Program-made: the position numbers and the translations under genes | The notes under the pieces: generated by a model | What the model saw: only the letters and a program-made list of their open reading frames with translations | Database searches by the model: none | What the model was told of the DNA's origin: nothing | Assembly (NCBI GenBank): GCA_032622095.1 | Contig: CP136064.1 | Span: 247,289,827-247,353,826 of the forward strand | Direction of reading: 5' to 3' | Source of the DNA: Siphonodentalium dalli | Lineage: Eukaryota; Mollusca; Scaphopoda; Gadilida; Siphonodentaliidae | Length of the DNA: 64,000 bases | Part shown: piece by piece, positions 11,672 to 23,826 of the stretch | Layout of the letters: each line of letters begins with the position of its first letter | Position numbering within the stretch: position 1 is the stretch's first letter

Positions 11672-12482
11672 CTAGTATATATATATATCTATTATATATT
11701 TTGGAAGATCTGTTTGTGTGTTTGTGTGTGTGTGTGTGTGTGTGTAATCGATGAACTCGAAAACGGCCGACCTGATTTCGATGAAACTTGGTATGTGTGG
11801 GGTATTTTCGGCCGGGGGGTGACATAGGCCTATTGATTTTCAGATCCGAGGTCAACGTTTCACGTGCCGAGGTCAAATCTGTTTTACGCTGTGTTACGGG
11901 ACTTTCATTTAAGTTCGGTGCTTACAAATCGATTCGAAACAGCGCGAATAATAAAATGCCAGTCATAATAATGACACTGTGAGAATATTTCGTGTTTCCT
12001 CTTTCCAACGATATATAATGCGTATGTATCCGTTTTAGTTATTTGCCTCAATTATCAAGAAGAAGTGGTACTATCTTCCATCAGGATAAAAACAATGCGT
12101 AACTTCTATGACGTCGTTAGAGGTCATAACGTTAGATCACGTTAACGCTTAACCGGCCGATGCATTTGACTGTTTCAGACGTCTTGGCGATATCTCGGGC
12201 ACCGATGGTAATTTATCTTTACGTTGAAACTTGATAATTAATGAGCGTCCGTTTATATACTTGAGTGGAAATCAAATCGGGTTAAACTGGCGGATTTTTA
12301 CGGACGAAATTTGATGCATATGGTATCTCGGTATCCGCTGGGCCGATTTCCCGGTATCCGCTGGGCCGATTTCCACCATTTTTGGGGTGTTGGTGTTTGA
12401 CCCCACCTGACCTTGACCTTCAAAATGGTCAATTCAAGGTCAAAGCCCGGACGAAGTCGGGTCGCCTTCTAGTATATATATA
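11672..12482 (-). repeat. Compound repeat, unit 4
   Basis: It starts with a TA tract and 'ttttggaagatctg', then a (TG)n run at 11713-11746. It shares about 330 bp almost unchanged with unit 1 (11940-12270 against 9820-10140). It ends with 'cggacgaagtcgggtcgcc' and a TA tract. From 12020 onward it is also the start of the 6.8-kb duplicated segment. Confidence 0.75.
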
Positions 12483-13856
12483 CAATTGAACGATCGATCG
12501 TCCAGAATTGTGTTTGACCTTGGCAATCCCTAGGTGAGGTATTGGAGACTGTATGCGGAATCTTAGATCATGCCACGAATCTACTCTGATCATATTCCAC
12601 CAGTACAAAACCTTGTAACTTTTTGAAGTTTTGACAGGGAACCTTATAAAGTCGAGAAAAAAACCCGCGAGGAATATATTTCTTAGTTAGTATTTGTTCC
12701 TTAATAATGTACTTCGCTGTAGGTGAAGGTCCAAACTCGAAATTTCACGATTTAAGTGAATTTGAGTGATTTTGCGCTGCGTCGCTTACAATTATGGAAT
12801 GTCTCCTGTGTAATTAATTTGATGTTCATTGCGATATCGGCTCACAAAAGTCAGAAAAAACATGCAATATTTAGTTAGGCATTCACCTACAGTGAAGTGC
12901 ATTATCAAGGAATATTATGTCTCACGTGACTTTCTCGCATTCTGATTGGCTGCACACTGCTATACTATTTTACGATAGTACCCCAGTAGGATTCCTACAT
13001 GCCTACTAGTCTTTTTTTCTGTTTATAGTAACAAACTCATTTCGCGAAATCGGGTTGCCGCCTGAAAATACGTCCAATCTTAAACTATACCTTGTACGAT
13101 ACTTGCTGCAATATCGGTATATCATTAGATTTATTGGTGAATTGTAATGATCTTACAAATTTCCGATCATAGTTATCCAATGTATTTAATAGTTTGTCCG
13201 TTTAGTTGGCAAGCGGCCAGTCCTAATTTTGTAATGGCAGTGGACATTATTTATAACTTCCTTTTCCATTTTAATCGAAGTTAAGCAAGTTAACTTCTAA
13301 AATTTCGCCAAAATGTCTTTGCTAATGACGTATTTATAGAAATAAATGCACGAATCACGAAGAGATGCTGTTAGATTTAACTAATATAGTTATGTTCCCC
13401 GGCCATCGTCAAAAGATTGCCGTAAATTGTAAAATCTGAGACCGATTTCCAAAATTCACGGTAAATAAAAATGTGACAAAATCAGATACAGAAATTGTGA
13501 GAGAATTAACATCAATGTTCGATATAATAAATAATGAATGTCTTGTCGTTGACTATGCCAAAATATTGTATCTCACGTGACTTTGTTATTGAAATCAAGC
13601 TTTCCGATTGGTTAGCTACTCGACTCTATTAGTCGTAGTTGTATACTTCGCCTTCAAGTCTCTCCCATCGTGCACTGTGCATATGTAGTTTTGACTACTA
13701 AAAATAGTAACGAACACTACATCAAACTTTGTTCTGAAACTACTTGTTATTTCGCCGCTGATCCAAATTAAAGCTTCAGTAAGGCGAACATCAATTGTCT
13801 GAACTTAGTAAAAGTTGAAAATAGTAGTTTCCTACTGTTAAATCAAAATTACAAAG

Positions 13857-14095
13857 GTAAATTATAATGAGGTTTAGAGAGACTTACATTCAGTAAATTA
13901 TAATGAGGTTTGTAGAGACTTACATTCAGTAAATTATAATGATGTTTAGAGAGACTTACATTCAGTAAATTATAATGATGTTTAGAGAGACTTACATTCA
14001 GTAAATTATAATGAGGTTTAGAGAGACTTACATTCAGTAAATTATAATGAGGTTTTAAGAGACTTACATTCAGTAAATTATAATGAGGTTTGTAA
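13857..14095. repeat. 36-bp tandem repeat
   Basis: Almost seven units of 36 bp (core 'gtaaattataatgaggttta', then 'gagagacttacattca'), with single-base variants. The period is a multiple of three, which keeps a minus-strand 12-residue frame (PHYNLLNVSLSK-like) open; I do not take it as coding. It lies inside the fold-back element. Confidence 0.95.
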
Positions 14096-14127
14096 TTTCT
14101 GCATTTGTTCGATACAATATAATAATT

Positions 14128-14259
14128 AGAGCATGACTTGTCGTGAAATACGCCGATATAGTGCATAGTGCGGTTGTGTAGTTCACTCCGCTTCGCGTCG
14201 TGAACTACACAACCTCACTATGCACTATATCGGCGTATTTCACTCCAAGCCATGCTCTA
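14128..14259. repeat. 132-bp hairpin
   Basis: The arms run from 'agagcatg' at 14128 to 'catgctct' at 14259. They pair almost perfectly through 'gtgaaatacgccgatatagt' and its complement, with a loop around 'ccgcttcgcg'. Such a long arm could extrude as a cruciform. Confidence 0.9.
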
Positions 14260-14265
14260 TTTATT

Positions 14266-14340
14266 AAATAGTGGTCCTCGAGGAGGAATAGTCCACTCGC
14301 CTGTGGCTCGTGGACTATTCCTTCTCTCGGACCACTATTT
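14266..14340. repeat. 75-bp hairpin
   Basis: The left arm 'aaatagtggtcc...gaatagtccac' pairs with the right arm 'gtggactattcc...ggaccactattt', with loop 'tcgcctgtggctc'. It directly follows the 132-bp hairpin. Confidence 0.88.
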
Positions 14341-14470
14341 TGGCATAGTCAACTCCAAGCCATTCATTATCTATATAATAAATATAAACTACGAAATATA
14401 TTCCCCGCGTTATTTTTTCAACTTTATAAGGTTCCCTGTCAAAACTTCAAAAGGGTACAAGGTTTTGTAC

Positions 14471-14683
14471 TGGTGTAATATGATATCTACGGGCGTTAGT
14501 GTATAGAGATTCATGACATGATCTGGTGTAATATGATATCTACGGGCGTTAGTGTATAGAGATTCATGACATGATCTGGTGTAATATGATATCTACGGGC
14601 GTTAGTGTATAGAGATTCATGACATGATCTGGTGTAATATGATATCTACGGGCGTTAGTGTATAGAGATTCATGACATGATCT
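14471..14683. repeat. 53-bp tandem repeat, four copies
   Basis: Four essentially identical 53-bp units, each containing 'tgatatctacgggcgttagt' and 'gattcatgacatgatct'. The unit is the outer end of the fold-back element, so the terminal repeat itself has been amplified. Confidence 0.93.
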
Positions 14684-14829
14684 AGCGGAAACATACTAAC
14701 GCTCATCGTGATGTATGGGAAGATATTTCGGGCTTCGCCATAAATCTTCTGCCTTTGGAGGAATTAACCAATATAGGGTTGGCACGGTATGGGTGTCGGC
14801 TCAGACACGGGCAGCTAAGAGTCAACAGC
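14684..14829. other. Short spacer
   Basis: Nothing recognised. It contains 'gctcatcgtgatgtatggg' and precedes the next fold-back. Confidence 0.4.
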
Positions 14830-15040
14830 TACAGTAATGATCTAAGTAATCGACTCCTTAACCACAGCAGAATTATGGGTAACCTTTCAGGATTTAGTCG
14901 GAAATATGGCTTGTTGCCATTCACCGGAAAGTGGAGAGCTTTCCGATGAATGGCAAAAAGCCATATTTCCGACTAAATCCTGAACAGTTACCCATAATTA
15001 TGATGTGGGTAAGAAGTCGATTAATTAGGGCATTACTGTA
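14830..15040. repeat. 211-bp fold-back
   Basis: The left arm begins 'tacagtaatg' (14830) and the right arm ends 'cattactgta' (15040). The inner 130 bp (14871-15000, 'aattatgggt' to 'acccataatt') pair nearly perfectly, including 'tttagtcggaaatatggc' and its complement. Open frames on both strands here (14755-14949 and 14921-15151) are mirror products of the hairpin, not genes. Confidence 0.88.
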
Positions 15041-15734
15041 TACGAAGAAGTTGTCAACGAGACCAGTCATCAACACAGAGCATAATGGGGTATTCGAATC
15101 AGTGTTGTGACTGTTGTCCCATGTTCGCAAACGACAGGTTACCAAGAGCATTGGCTGAATAAAGTTGTGAGATCACAATCCCATTGTTACAATCGTTACC
15201 CGAATTTTTGTAAAGCACATCGCAACTTAATTGATTGTTCGACAAAGTTAACAAACGCCATTCATAAAATCGCATAATTCCACACTGCATGCGTAAGCAA
15301 AAATTCGCGTGTTCACTGGGTAAAAAGGCGACTGATGTAGACCCAGGGACGTCGCTAGAGGATCATCGTTGGGGAGTCCACCTTGTAATTTCCAACTGCA
15401 TCCCCCCCCCCCGAACCAGGGAAAATGTCATAGTTCGCATAACACCAATTTCTCACCCCTTGACTTTTAAATTGACTATTAGACTTTTTTAATTGATTAG
15501 CCGTTTTTGACTGGTCACCGGGAAGGGGCAGAACCCCTCAGCCGTGAGTGAAACAATTTAAATCAACGTTGACAACTTCGAAGATCGACGATATGAGGTC
15601 TATTCAAAACATAATAAGAATGTGATGTTACAGCGTAATATGAACACAGTAATAGCATACCTGGCAGTGATCATGATAATGCACTTAGAGCTACATGTAT
15701 AATGAAGGCCACAGCTGCCTTATGTGCCTCTGTC
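15041..15734. other. Non-coding stretch with poly-C length variant
   Basis: No gene seen. The C run at about 15402 is 3 bp longer than in the second copy (23497 region). This is the largest length difference between the two 6.8-kb copies. Confidence 0.5.
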
Positions 15735-17460
15735 GCAAATATTTGTAACTTCTCCATTATATTATGCGGATTCTCCATTATATGGCGTGTTTTATCCAGT
15801 AGTATCTGGTTTCATCATTATATGATGTCGTTTCATCATTATATAAGAGGGGGATTCATTATTATATAAGCTTGTTTCTTTATAGCAGCTCGTTTCGTCA
15901 CTATATTAGGTCGTTTCTTCATTATATGGCGTGATTTACCCAGTAAATATTGTCTTCCCCGGGTTGACAATTCCTCATGTCAACCTCGAAACAATGCGAT
16001 AACTGTTTTATTATATGAAACACACTTTGATTGGACAAGACGTTGTGACGTTGAACGTCGATGGGAAAACTTGATCTATTTCCAGGTCTGATAATAAGTT
16101 ATGTTAACCTTTGAAGTATCTGACGTCACTCAGAACTGTTATTAACCTGTTGTTTCATTAATGAGGTGAACATCGTTAGATATCTCATTTTTTCTTTACG
16201 TTTTAACATAGGAATTGGGGAAAGAAACTTATAATCATATAATAATATATGATGTCGTTTCATCATTATATATAAGGAGGATTAATTATTATATAAGGCT
16301 GTTTCTCCTTTATAGCGGGTCGTTTCTTCACAACATTAGGTCGTTTCTTCATTATATGGCGTGATTTATCCAGTATTATGTGGTGTCATCATTATATCAT
16401 GTCGTTTCATCATTATATATAAGGAGGATTAATTATTATATAAGGCTGTTTTTCCTTTATAGCAGGTCGCTTCTTCATTATATTATGTCGTGTTATCACT
16501 ATATGAGTTGGATTCATTATTATATAAGCTTATTTCTCCTTTATAGCAGGTTGTTTCTTCACTATATTAGGTCGTTTCTTCATTATATGGCGTGATTTAT
16601 CCAGTATTATGTGGTGTCATCATTATATCATGTCGTTTCATCGTTATATATAAGGAGGATTCATTATTATATAAGGCTGTTTCTCCTTTATAGCGGGTCG
16701 TTTCTTCACAACATTAGGTCGTTTCTTCATTATATGGCGTGATTTATCCAGTATTATGTGGCGTCATCATTATATCATGTCGTTTCATCATTATATATAA
16801 GGAGGATTAATTATTATATAAGGCTGTTTCTCCTTTATAGCGGGTCGTTTCTTCACAACATTAGGTCGTTTCTTCATTATATGGCGTGATTTATCCAGTA
16901 TTATGTGGCGTCATCATTATATCATGTCGTTTCATCATTATATATAAGGAGGATTAATTATTATATAAGGCTGTTTTTCCTTTATAGCAGGTCGCTTCTT
17001 CATTATATTATGTCGTGTTATCACTATATGAGTTGGATTCATTATTATATAAGCTTATTTCTCCTTTATAGCAGGTCGTTTCTTCACTATATTAGGTCGC
17101 TTCTTCATTATATGATGTGATTTCCCCATTATATTATGTGGTTTTGTCATTATATGTCGTTTCTTCATTATATTAGGTCGTTTCTTCATTACAAATGAGG
17201 TGGAGGCATTATTTTATAGGCTGTTTCTCCTTTATATCAGGTCGTTTCTTCATTATATATGAGTTGGATGCATTATCATATAAGGTTGTTTCTCATTTAT
17301 ATCAGGTCGTTTCTTCGTTATATGATGTCATATATATCATCATTGTATGAGGTCGTTTCTATATTATGTTATATGGTTTCATCGTTATATGATGTCATCA
17401 CTATATGCAAAGAGGTGGATTCATTATTATATAAGGTGGTTTTGTCATTATGCACGACTG
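15735..17460. repeat. 1.7-kb compound minisatellite
   Basis: Short modules of 20-40 bp built on 'tcgtttcttcattatat', 'cctttatagc(a/g)ggtcg' and 'attattatataaggctgttt' repeat throughout. Larger blocks starting 'gtgatttatccagtattatg' occur at 16361, 16592, 16739 and 16886 (spacings 231, 147 and 147). Two 71-codon open frames 525 bp apart are by-products of that structure. 15950-16240 is a less repetitive island. Confidence 0.88.
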
Positions 17461-18846
17461 TTCATTGAACTATGTTGATCTAAAAAAAAAGTGGGAAACG
17501 AGGGCATTATACATAAACCCGATGACCTCGTTAACAAATCTGAATTTGTAGACCATTTATTTATTTTATCAAACGTTCCAATTATATCGTAATGTGGACG
17601 TGATTTGAAAATGTACGCCGTGTGTATTTTATATTGCACTTCACAATTTAATTTACAACCGCCATAACCGCTCGGCCATTTACGCCGAGTCATTGAGAAT
17701 ATTGCAACCGCGAGTCGCACCCACCCGATTTCTATATTAAATTAGCTCGAGCCTAAACCTACATGACACAGCTATCGATTTGATAAGGCACTCCACGAGC
17801 ATGGGAATTCATCGAACGATTAATCTAGGGGGACGTCCATCCACCCGAGAACCGATGGTGCGAATCAGCTGGCAATGCCCCCGACAATAGAAATCGATAG
17901 TGTTCATAAGGAGACTGTAAATAAACATGGGAGTCCAGGCTAAATCGAGGCATTCGCCATTATGCGCGTGTAGGACGGAACACTATATATATATGTTGAA
18001 TGTGTGCAGGAATTCCAAGGAATTTTGTGTAATATATTCTTAAAACTCAAATTAAAACCGGATTAAAATCAGGATTAACTTTTTTCGGGCGTTATATATA
18101 TGAAGAAATATATATAGGTATGTCACGTAACTATATGTTATATATATTTCCATATAAATTAATATAACTATTTAGAGAATTAGTTTAGACATGTGTGTAA
18201 TAAAGTGCATAATATAGAACAAATATTGCATAGTTATACATCAGTTAATTCATATAGAGTGTTTTCGTCATAGTATTGCGGCTATTTTTTATTGTTGCCT
18301 CTACCACGCAGAACCAATTATCCACCTCTCACCAATGCATGTGATACGGTGACAAACTTGAACGCTATATGGCGGTTATTAATTTCGACCAGAGCACACC
18401 AATCATTTTACTTCTTTTCTGACTCTGTCACGGGCTGGATACCAGTCTGTGGTTGTATAAATTTAGCGCGGGGTTTTCCAGCCAAATTGCGTAATCGAAC
18501 GCCCCAAGGTCAACTTTCCTATATACTTAAGAACAATTTCCGCACAGAATGAAGTATTAGAGCGGTAGTTTTTTTGACGATCTTCGCAAGCTATTTTCGT
18601 CAAAATTACAGCAAATTAGAGCGCTTGTGTTTACCTTGTCATGGGTGTTTAGACTTTTCTGAGAACCAAATCACACCGGTTCTCAATAATTATAGTTTTT
18701 TGGGTTCTAGTGGGACTTTCCAAACTTTAGGTACGAAATTACACAAATTTTGTTAGATATTTGGTGTGCTTAATAAGGGCAACTGTCATGTTTCTCTGTT
18801 CGCTTAGTATATCTTAATATCGCGGAAGTCCACAAATTATAACAGC
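17461..18846. other. Non-coding end of segment A
   Basis: No recognised protein, RNA or tandem repeat. Open frames of 60-90 aa (17448-17720 minus, 18292-18552 plus) have no motifs and are equally present in the duplicate. Confidence 0.45.
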
Positions 18847-19453
18847 ATATTCCCCGTCCCGAGTTGACCATATATACATAAAAAATTTCACGTCGCTGCC
18901 ACCGCTGATGCCCGAAATTCGCCCAAGGTCATTTGCGGGTACCCGTGTCAAGGTCATGTTGGGTGGACAAAATAACCCGACAAAAATATTTCCCGTCCCG
19001 AGTTGACCATACATAACAAATTTCACATCGATGTCACCGCTGACTACCGAGATATCGCCCAAGGTCATTTGTGGGTACCCGTTTCAAGGTCACATCGGGC
19101 GGACAAACTGACCCGACGAAAATCTCCCCCTTCCCTTGGAACCCCTAAGTACGAAATTTGGTCTCGATATCCCCAGTTTCCGAGACGGTCAAATGCCGTA
19201 TTTTCACTAAAGTAGATAAACGCTCTTTAATAGCGACGCCTCGTATACAAACGCTCATTAATTATCACGCGATTAACCCATCAATCCCTATTACGGTGGC
19301 AGTTGAAGGGTGAAGGAGTTGTCGCACGTGCTCGCGAATGGTCCGAGTGCATTGCCTGTGGCTTTTTACCCTTACACAGCAAGTTTAGGTTCAATCGGCC
19401 CAGCAGTTCTCGAGTCTATAGCGGACATACATATATATATATATGTATATTAC

Positions 19454-19770
19454 CTAATTAGTCTCGACGTGGATTCTATGTATACAAATATTGGAATCGA
19501 TGCCGGATTAAAGTCAATTAAGAATGCATTTGATTTCCACCATGATCCTCATAGACTGGAGATGAAATACTTCAATTATTAGAACTTTCTCTTAAAGGGA
19601 ATGACTTTGAATTTAATGGACGATATTATTTACAGGTCTCCGGCTGCAGTATGGGCAAGAAGTTTAGTCCTAATTTTGCCTCAATTTTTGTTGCAGAGTG
19701 GGAGAAAGGCGCCCCAGCCAAATCTGATAAACAACCATTAGCCTATTACAGATTCTTGGACGATAATGGG
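19454..19770 (+). pseudogene. Penelope-like reverse transcriptase fragment (copy 1)
   Basis: Reading the + strand in two frames gives the family's palm-domain motifs: SLDVDSMYTNI (motif A), then LELSLKGNDFEFNGRYYLQ, VSGCSMGKKFSP and YYRFLDD (motif C with the catalytic aspartates). A frameshift near 19567 separates the first motif from the others. The N-terminal part is missing, replaced directly by a TA tract, and the region after YYRFLDD is deleted. Penelope-like RTs copy element RNA at exposed DNA ends; this copy cannot make a working enzyme. Confidence 0.85.
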
Positions 19771-20119
19771 ATATATCAATACTAGTAACACTTTCACCAG
19801 CGAACAAACACGCATATCGTATCAAATGCATAGCGAACTTAATTGTGATTCTAAAAATGTAATTTACTTAATCACATGCAAAAAATGCCGTATACAATAT
19901 GTTGGACAAACAAAAACCTCTCTCAAAGTTAGAATGTCTAATCATCTTTCCAGTGTTCGCAAAAAACTCGACATGCAAATTTCCGATCATTTCAACTCAT
20001 CTAATCATGCCATTAAATCCCATTTCAGCTTTCAGCCAATAGAACAGACACCAATTCTAGCCGACGAAGACCAAACCGATTCAATACGCCTAGAACGCGA
20101 AAATCATTGGATGGGCGTA
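19766..20119 (+). pseudogene. GIY-YIG endonuclease domain, truncated (copy 1)
   Basis: The translated frame shows the GIY-YIG core VIYLITCKKC...QYVGQT, followed by LKVRMSNH with the conserved arginine and RLERENHWM with the conserved glutamate. This is the C-terminal nuclease of Penelope-like elements. The frame runs on to 20197 into duplicated non-coding sequence, so the real C-terminus seen at 30560-30796 is lost. Confidence 0.85.
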
Positions 20120-21951
20120 TGTATCCGTTTTAGTTATTTGCCTCAATTATCAAGAAGAAGTGGTACTATCTTCCATCAGGATAAAAACAATGCGTAACTT
20201 CTATGACGTCGTTAGAGGTCATAACGTTAGATCACGTTAACGCTTAACCGGCCGATGCATTTGACTGTTTCAGACGTCTTGGCGATATCTCGGGCACCGA
20301 TGGTAATTTATCTTTACGTTGAAACTTGATAATTAATGAGCGTCCGTTTATATACTTGAGTGGAAATCAAATCGGGTTAAACTGGCGGATTTTTACGGAC
20401 GAAATTTGATGCATATGGTATCTCGGTATCCGCTGGGCCGATTTCCCGGTATCCGCTGGGCCGATTTCCACCATTTTTGGGGTGTTGGTGTTTGACTCCA
20501 CCTGACCTTGACCTTCAAAATGGTCAATTCAAGGTCAAAGCCCGGACGAAGTCGGGTCGCCTTCTAGTATATATATACAATTGAACGATCGATCGTCCAG
20601 AATTGTGTTTGACCTTGGCAATCCCTAGGTGAGGTATTGGAGACTGTATGCGGAATCTTAGATCATGCCACGAATCTACTCTGATCATATTCCACCAGTA
20701 CAAAACCTTGTAACTTTTTGAAGTTTTGACAGGGAACCTTATAAAGTCGAGAAAAAAACCCGCGAGGAATATATTTCTTAGTTAGTATTTGTTCCTTAAT
20801 AATGTACTTCGCTGTAGGTGAAGGTCCAAACTCGAAATTTCACGATTTAAGTGAATTTGAGTGATTTTGCGCTGCGTCGCTTACAATTATGGAATGTCTC
20901 CTGTGTAATTAATTTGATGTTCATTGCGATATCGGCTCACAAAAGTCAGAAAAAACATGCAATATTTAGTTAGGCATTCACCTACAGTGAAGTGCATTAT
21001 CAAGGAATATTATGTCTCACGTGACTTTCTCGCATTCTGATTGGCTGCACACTGCTATACTATTTTACGATAGTACCCCAGTAGGATTCCTACATGCCTA
21101 CTAGTCTTTTTTTCTGTTTATAGTAACAAACTCATTTCGCGAAATCGGGTTGCCGCCTGAAAATACGTCCAATCTTAAACTATACCTTGTACGATACTTG
21201 CTGCAATATCGGTATATCATTAGATTTATTGGTGAATTGTAATGATCTTACAAATTTCCGATCATAGTTATCCAATGTATTTAATAGTTTGTCCGTTTAG
21301 TTGGCAAGCGGCCAGTCCTAATTTTGTAATGGCAGTGGACATTATTTATAACTTCCTTTTCCATTTTAATCGAAGTTAAGCAAGTTAACTTCTAAAATTT
21401 CGCCAAAATGTCTTTGCTAATGACGTATTTATAGAAATAAATGCACGAATCACGAAGAGATGCTGTTAGATTTAACTAATATAGTTATGTTCCCCGGCCA
21501 TCGTCAAAAGATTGCCGTAAATTGTAAAATCTGAGACCGATTTCCAAAATTCACGGTAAATAAAAATGTGACAAAATCAGATACAGAAATTGTGAGAGAA
21601 TTAACATCAATGTTCGATATAATAAATAATGAATGTCTTGTCGTTGAGTATGCCAAAATATTGTATCTCACGTGACTTTGTTATTGAAATCAAGCTTTCC
21701 GATTGGTTAGCTACTCGACTCTATTAGTCGTAGTTGTATACTTCGCCTTCAAGTCTCTCCCATCGTGCACTGTGCATATGTAGTTTTGACTACTAAAAAT
21801 AGTAACGAACACTACATCAAACTTTGTTCTGAAACTACTTGTTATTTCGCCGCTGATCCAAATTAAAGCTTCAGTAAGACGAACATCAATTGTCTGAACT
21901 TAGTAAAAGTTGAAAATAGTAGTTTCCTACTGTTAAATCAAAATTACAAAG

Positions 21952-22190
21952 GTAAATTATAATGAGGTTTAGAGAGACTTACATTCAGTAAATTATAATG
22001 AGGTTTGTAGAGACTTACATTCAGTAAATTATAATGATGTTTAGAGAGACTTACATTCAGTAAATTATAATGATGTTTAGAGAGACTTACATTCAGTAAA
22101 TTATAATGAGGTTTAGAGAGACTTACATTCAGTAAATTATAATGAGGTTTTAAGAGACTTACATTCAGTAAATTATAATGAGGTTTGTAA
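21952..22190. repeat. 36-bp tandem repeat (duplicate)
   Basis: It is the same seven units as 13857-14095. Confidence 0.93.
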
Positions 22191-22222
22191 TTTCTGCATT
22201 TGTTCGATACAATATAATAATT

Positions 22223-22435
22223 AGAGCATGACTTGTCGTGAAATACGCCGATATAGTGCATAGTGCGGTTGTGTAGTTCACTCCGCTTCGCGTCGTGAAC
22301 TACACAACCTCACTATGCACTATATCGGCGTATTTCACTCCAAGCCATGCTCTATTTATTAAATAGTGGTCCTCGAGGAGGAATAGTCCACTCGCCTGTG
22401 GCTCGTGGACTATTCCTTCTCTCGGACCACTATTT
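22223..22435. repeat. Two hairpins (duplicate)
   Basis: Duplicate of the 132-bp (22223-22354) and 75-bp (22361-22435) hairpins. Confidence 0.88.
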
Positions 22436-22565
22436 TGGCATAGTCAACTCCAAGCCATTCATTATCTATATAATAAATATAAACTACGAAATATATTCCC
22501 CGCGTTATTTTTTCAACTTTATAAGGTTCCCTGTCAAAACTTCAAAAGGGTACAAGGTTTTGTAC

Positions 22566-22778
22566 TGGTGTAATATGATATCTACGGGCGTTAGTGTATA
22601 GAGATTCATGACATGATCTGGTGTAATATGATATCTACGGGCGTTAGTGTATAGAGATTCATGACATGATCTGGTGTAATATGATATCTACGGGCGTTAG
22701 TGTATAGAGATTCATGACATGATCTGGTGTAATATGATATCTACGGGCGTTAGTGTATAGAGATTCATGACATGATCT
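22566..22778. repeat. 53-bp tandem repeat, four copies (duplicate)
   Basis: Same copy number and units as 14471-14683. Equal copy number in both places argues that the larger duplication is recent. Confidence 0.92.
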
Positions 22779-22924
22779 AGCGGAAACATACTAACGCTCA
22801 TCGTGATGTATGGGAAGATATTTCGGGCTTCGCCATAAATCTTCTGCCTTTGGAGGAATTAACCAATATAGGGTTGGCACGGTATGGGTGTCGGCTCAGA
22901 CACGGGCAGCTAAGAGTCAACAGC

Positions 22925-23135
22925 TACAGTAATGATCTAAGTAATCGACTCCTTAACCACAGCAGAATTATGGGTAACCTTTCAGGATTTAGTCGGAAAT
23001 ATGGCTTGTTGCCATTCACCGGAAAGTGGAGAGCTTTCCGATGAATGGCAAAAAGCCATATTTCCGACTAAATCCTGAACAGTTACCCATAATTATGATG
23101 TGGGTAAGAAGTCGATTAATTAGGGCATTACTGTA
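22925..23135. repeat. 211-bp fold-back (duplicate)
   Basis: Duplicate of 14830-15040. Confidence 0.88.
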
Positions 23136-23826
23136 TACGAAGAAGTTGTCAACGAGACCAGTCATCAACACAGAGCATAATGGGGTATTCGAATCAGTGT
23201 TGTGACTGTTGTCCCATGTTCGCAAACGACAGGTTACCAAGAGCATTGGCTGAATAAAGTTGTGAGATCACAATCCCATTGTTACAATCGTTACCCGAAT
23301 TTTTGTAAAGCACATCGCAACTTAATTGATTGTTCGACAAAGTTAACAAACGCCATTCATAAAATCGCATAATTCCACACTGCATGCGTAAGCAAAAATT
23401 CGCGTGTTCACTGGGTAAAAAGGCGACTGATGTAGACCCAGGGACGTCGCTAGAGGATCATCGTTGGGGAGTCCACCTTGTAATTTCCAACTGCATCCCC
23501 CCCCGAACCAGGGAAAATGTCATAGTTCGCATAACACCAATTTCTCACCCCTTGACTTTTAAATTGACTATTAGACTTTTTTAATTGATTAGCCGTTTTT
23601 GACTGGTCACCGGGAAGGGGCAGAACCCCTCAGCCGTGAGTGAAACAATTTAAATCAACGTTGACAACTTCGAAGATCGACGATATGAGGTCTATTCAAA
23701 ACATAATAAGAATGTGATGTTACAGCGTAATATGAACACAGTAATAGCATACCTGGCAGTGATCATGATAATGCACTTAGAGCTACATGTATAATGAAGG
23801 CCACAGCTGCCTTATGTGCCTCTGTC

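Larger units (their letters stand above)
12565..14683. mobile_element. 2.1-kb fold-back element with long terminal inverted repeats
   Basis: The left end (12565 onward: 'agatcatgccacgaatct', then 'catattccaccagtac' and 'ttttgacagggaacc') is mirrored by the right end (14425-14683: 'ggttccctgtcaaaac', 'gtactggtgtaatatg', 'gattcatgacatgatct'). The arms span over 100 bp. The right end is amplified as four 53-bp units. A shorter relative lies at 43532-44015. No transposase frame is visible inside, so I take it as non-autonomous. It may contain nested hairpins and tandem repeats, listed separately. Confidence 0.7.
12020..18844. repeat. Segment A: 6.8-kb direct duplication, copy 1
   Basis: The whole of 12020-18844 recurs at 20115-26936 with only a handful of differences that I noticed: a C/G near 13553, C/T near 12394, G/A near 13777, C/T near 16551, and a 3-bp shorter poly-C at 15402. 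This is near identity over 6.8 kb, so the duplication is recent, or is an assembly duplication. It carries no cellular gene. Confidence 0.95.
18847..20119 (+). mobile_element. Penelope-like retroelement fragment, copy 1
   Basis: The block matches 29287-30559 base for base, with only isolated differences. It starts with repeated end sequence ('cccgtcccgagttgacc' twice, 'caaggtca' words). It then carries a reverse-transcriptase fragment and a GIY-YIG endonuclease domain cut off at 20119, where the second copy of segment A begins. The cut falls in the word 'gggcgta', shared by both parents. Confidence 0.85.
20660..22778. mobile_element. Fold-back element, duplicate of 12565-14683
   Basis: It has the same ends, inner structure and four-fold 53-bp right end as the first copy, and is duplicated as part of segment A rather than by transposition. 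Confidence 0.7.
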
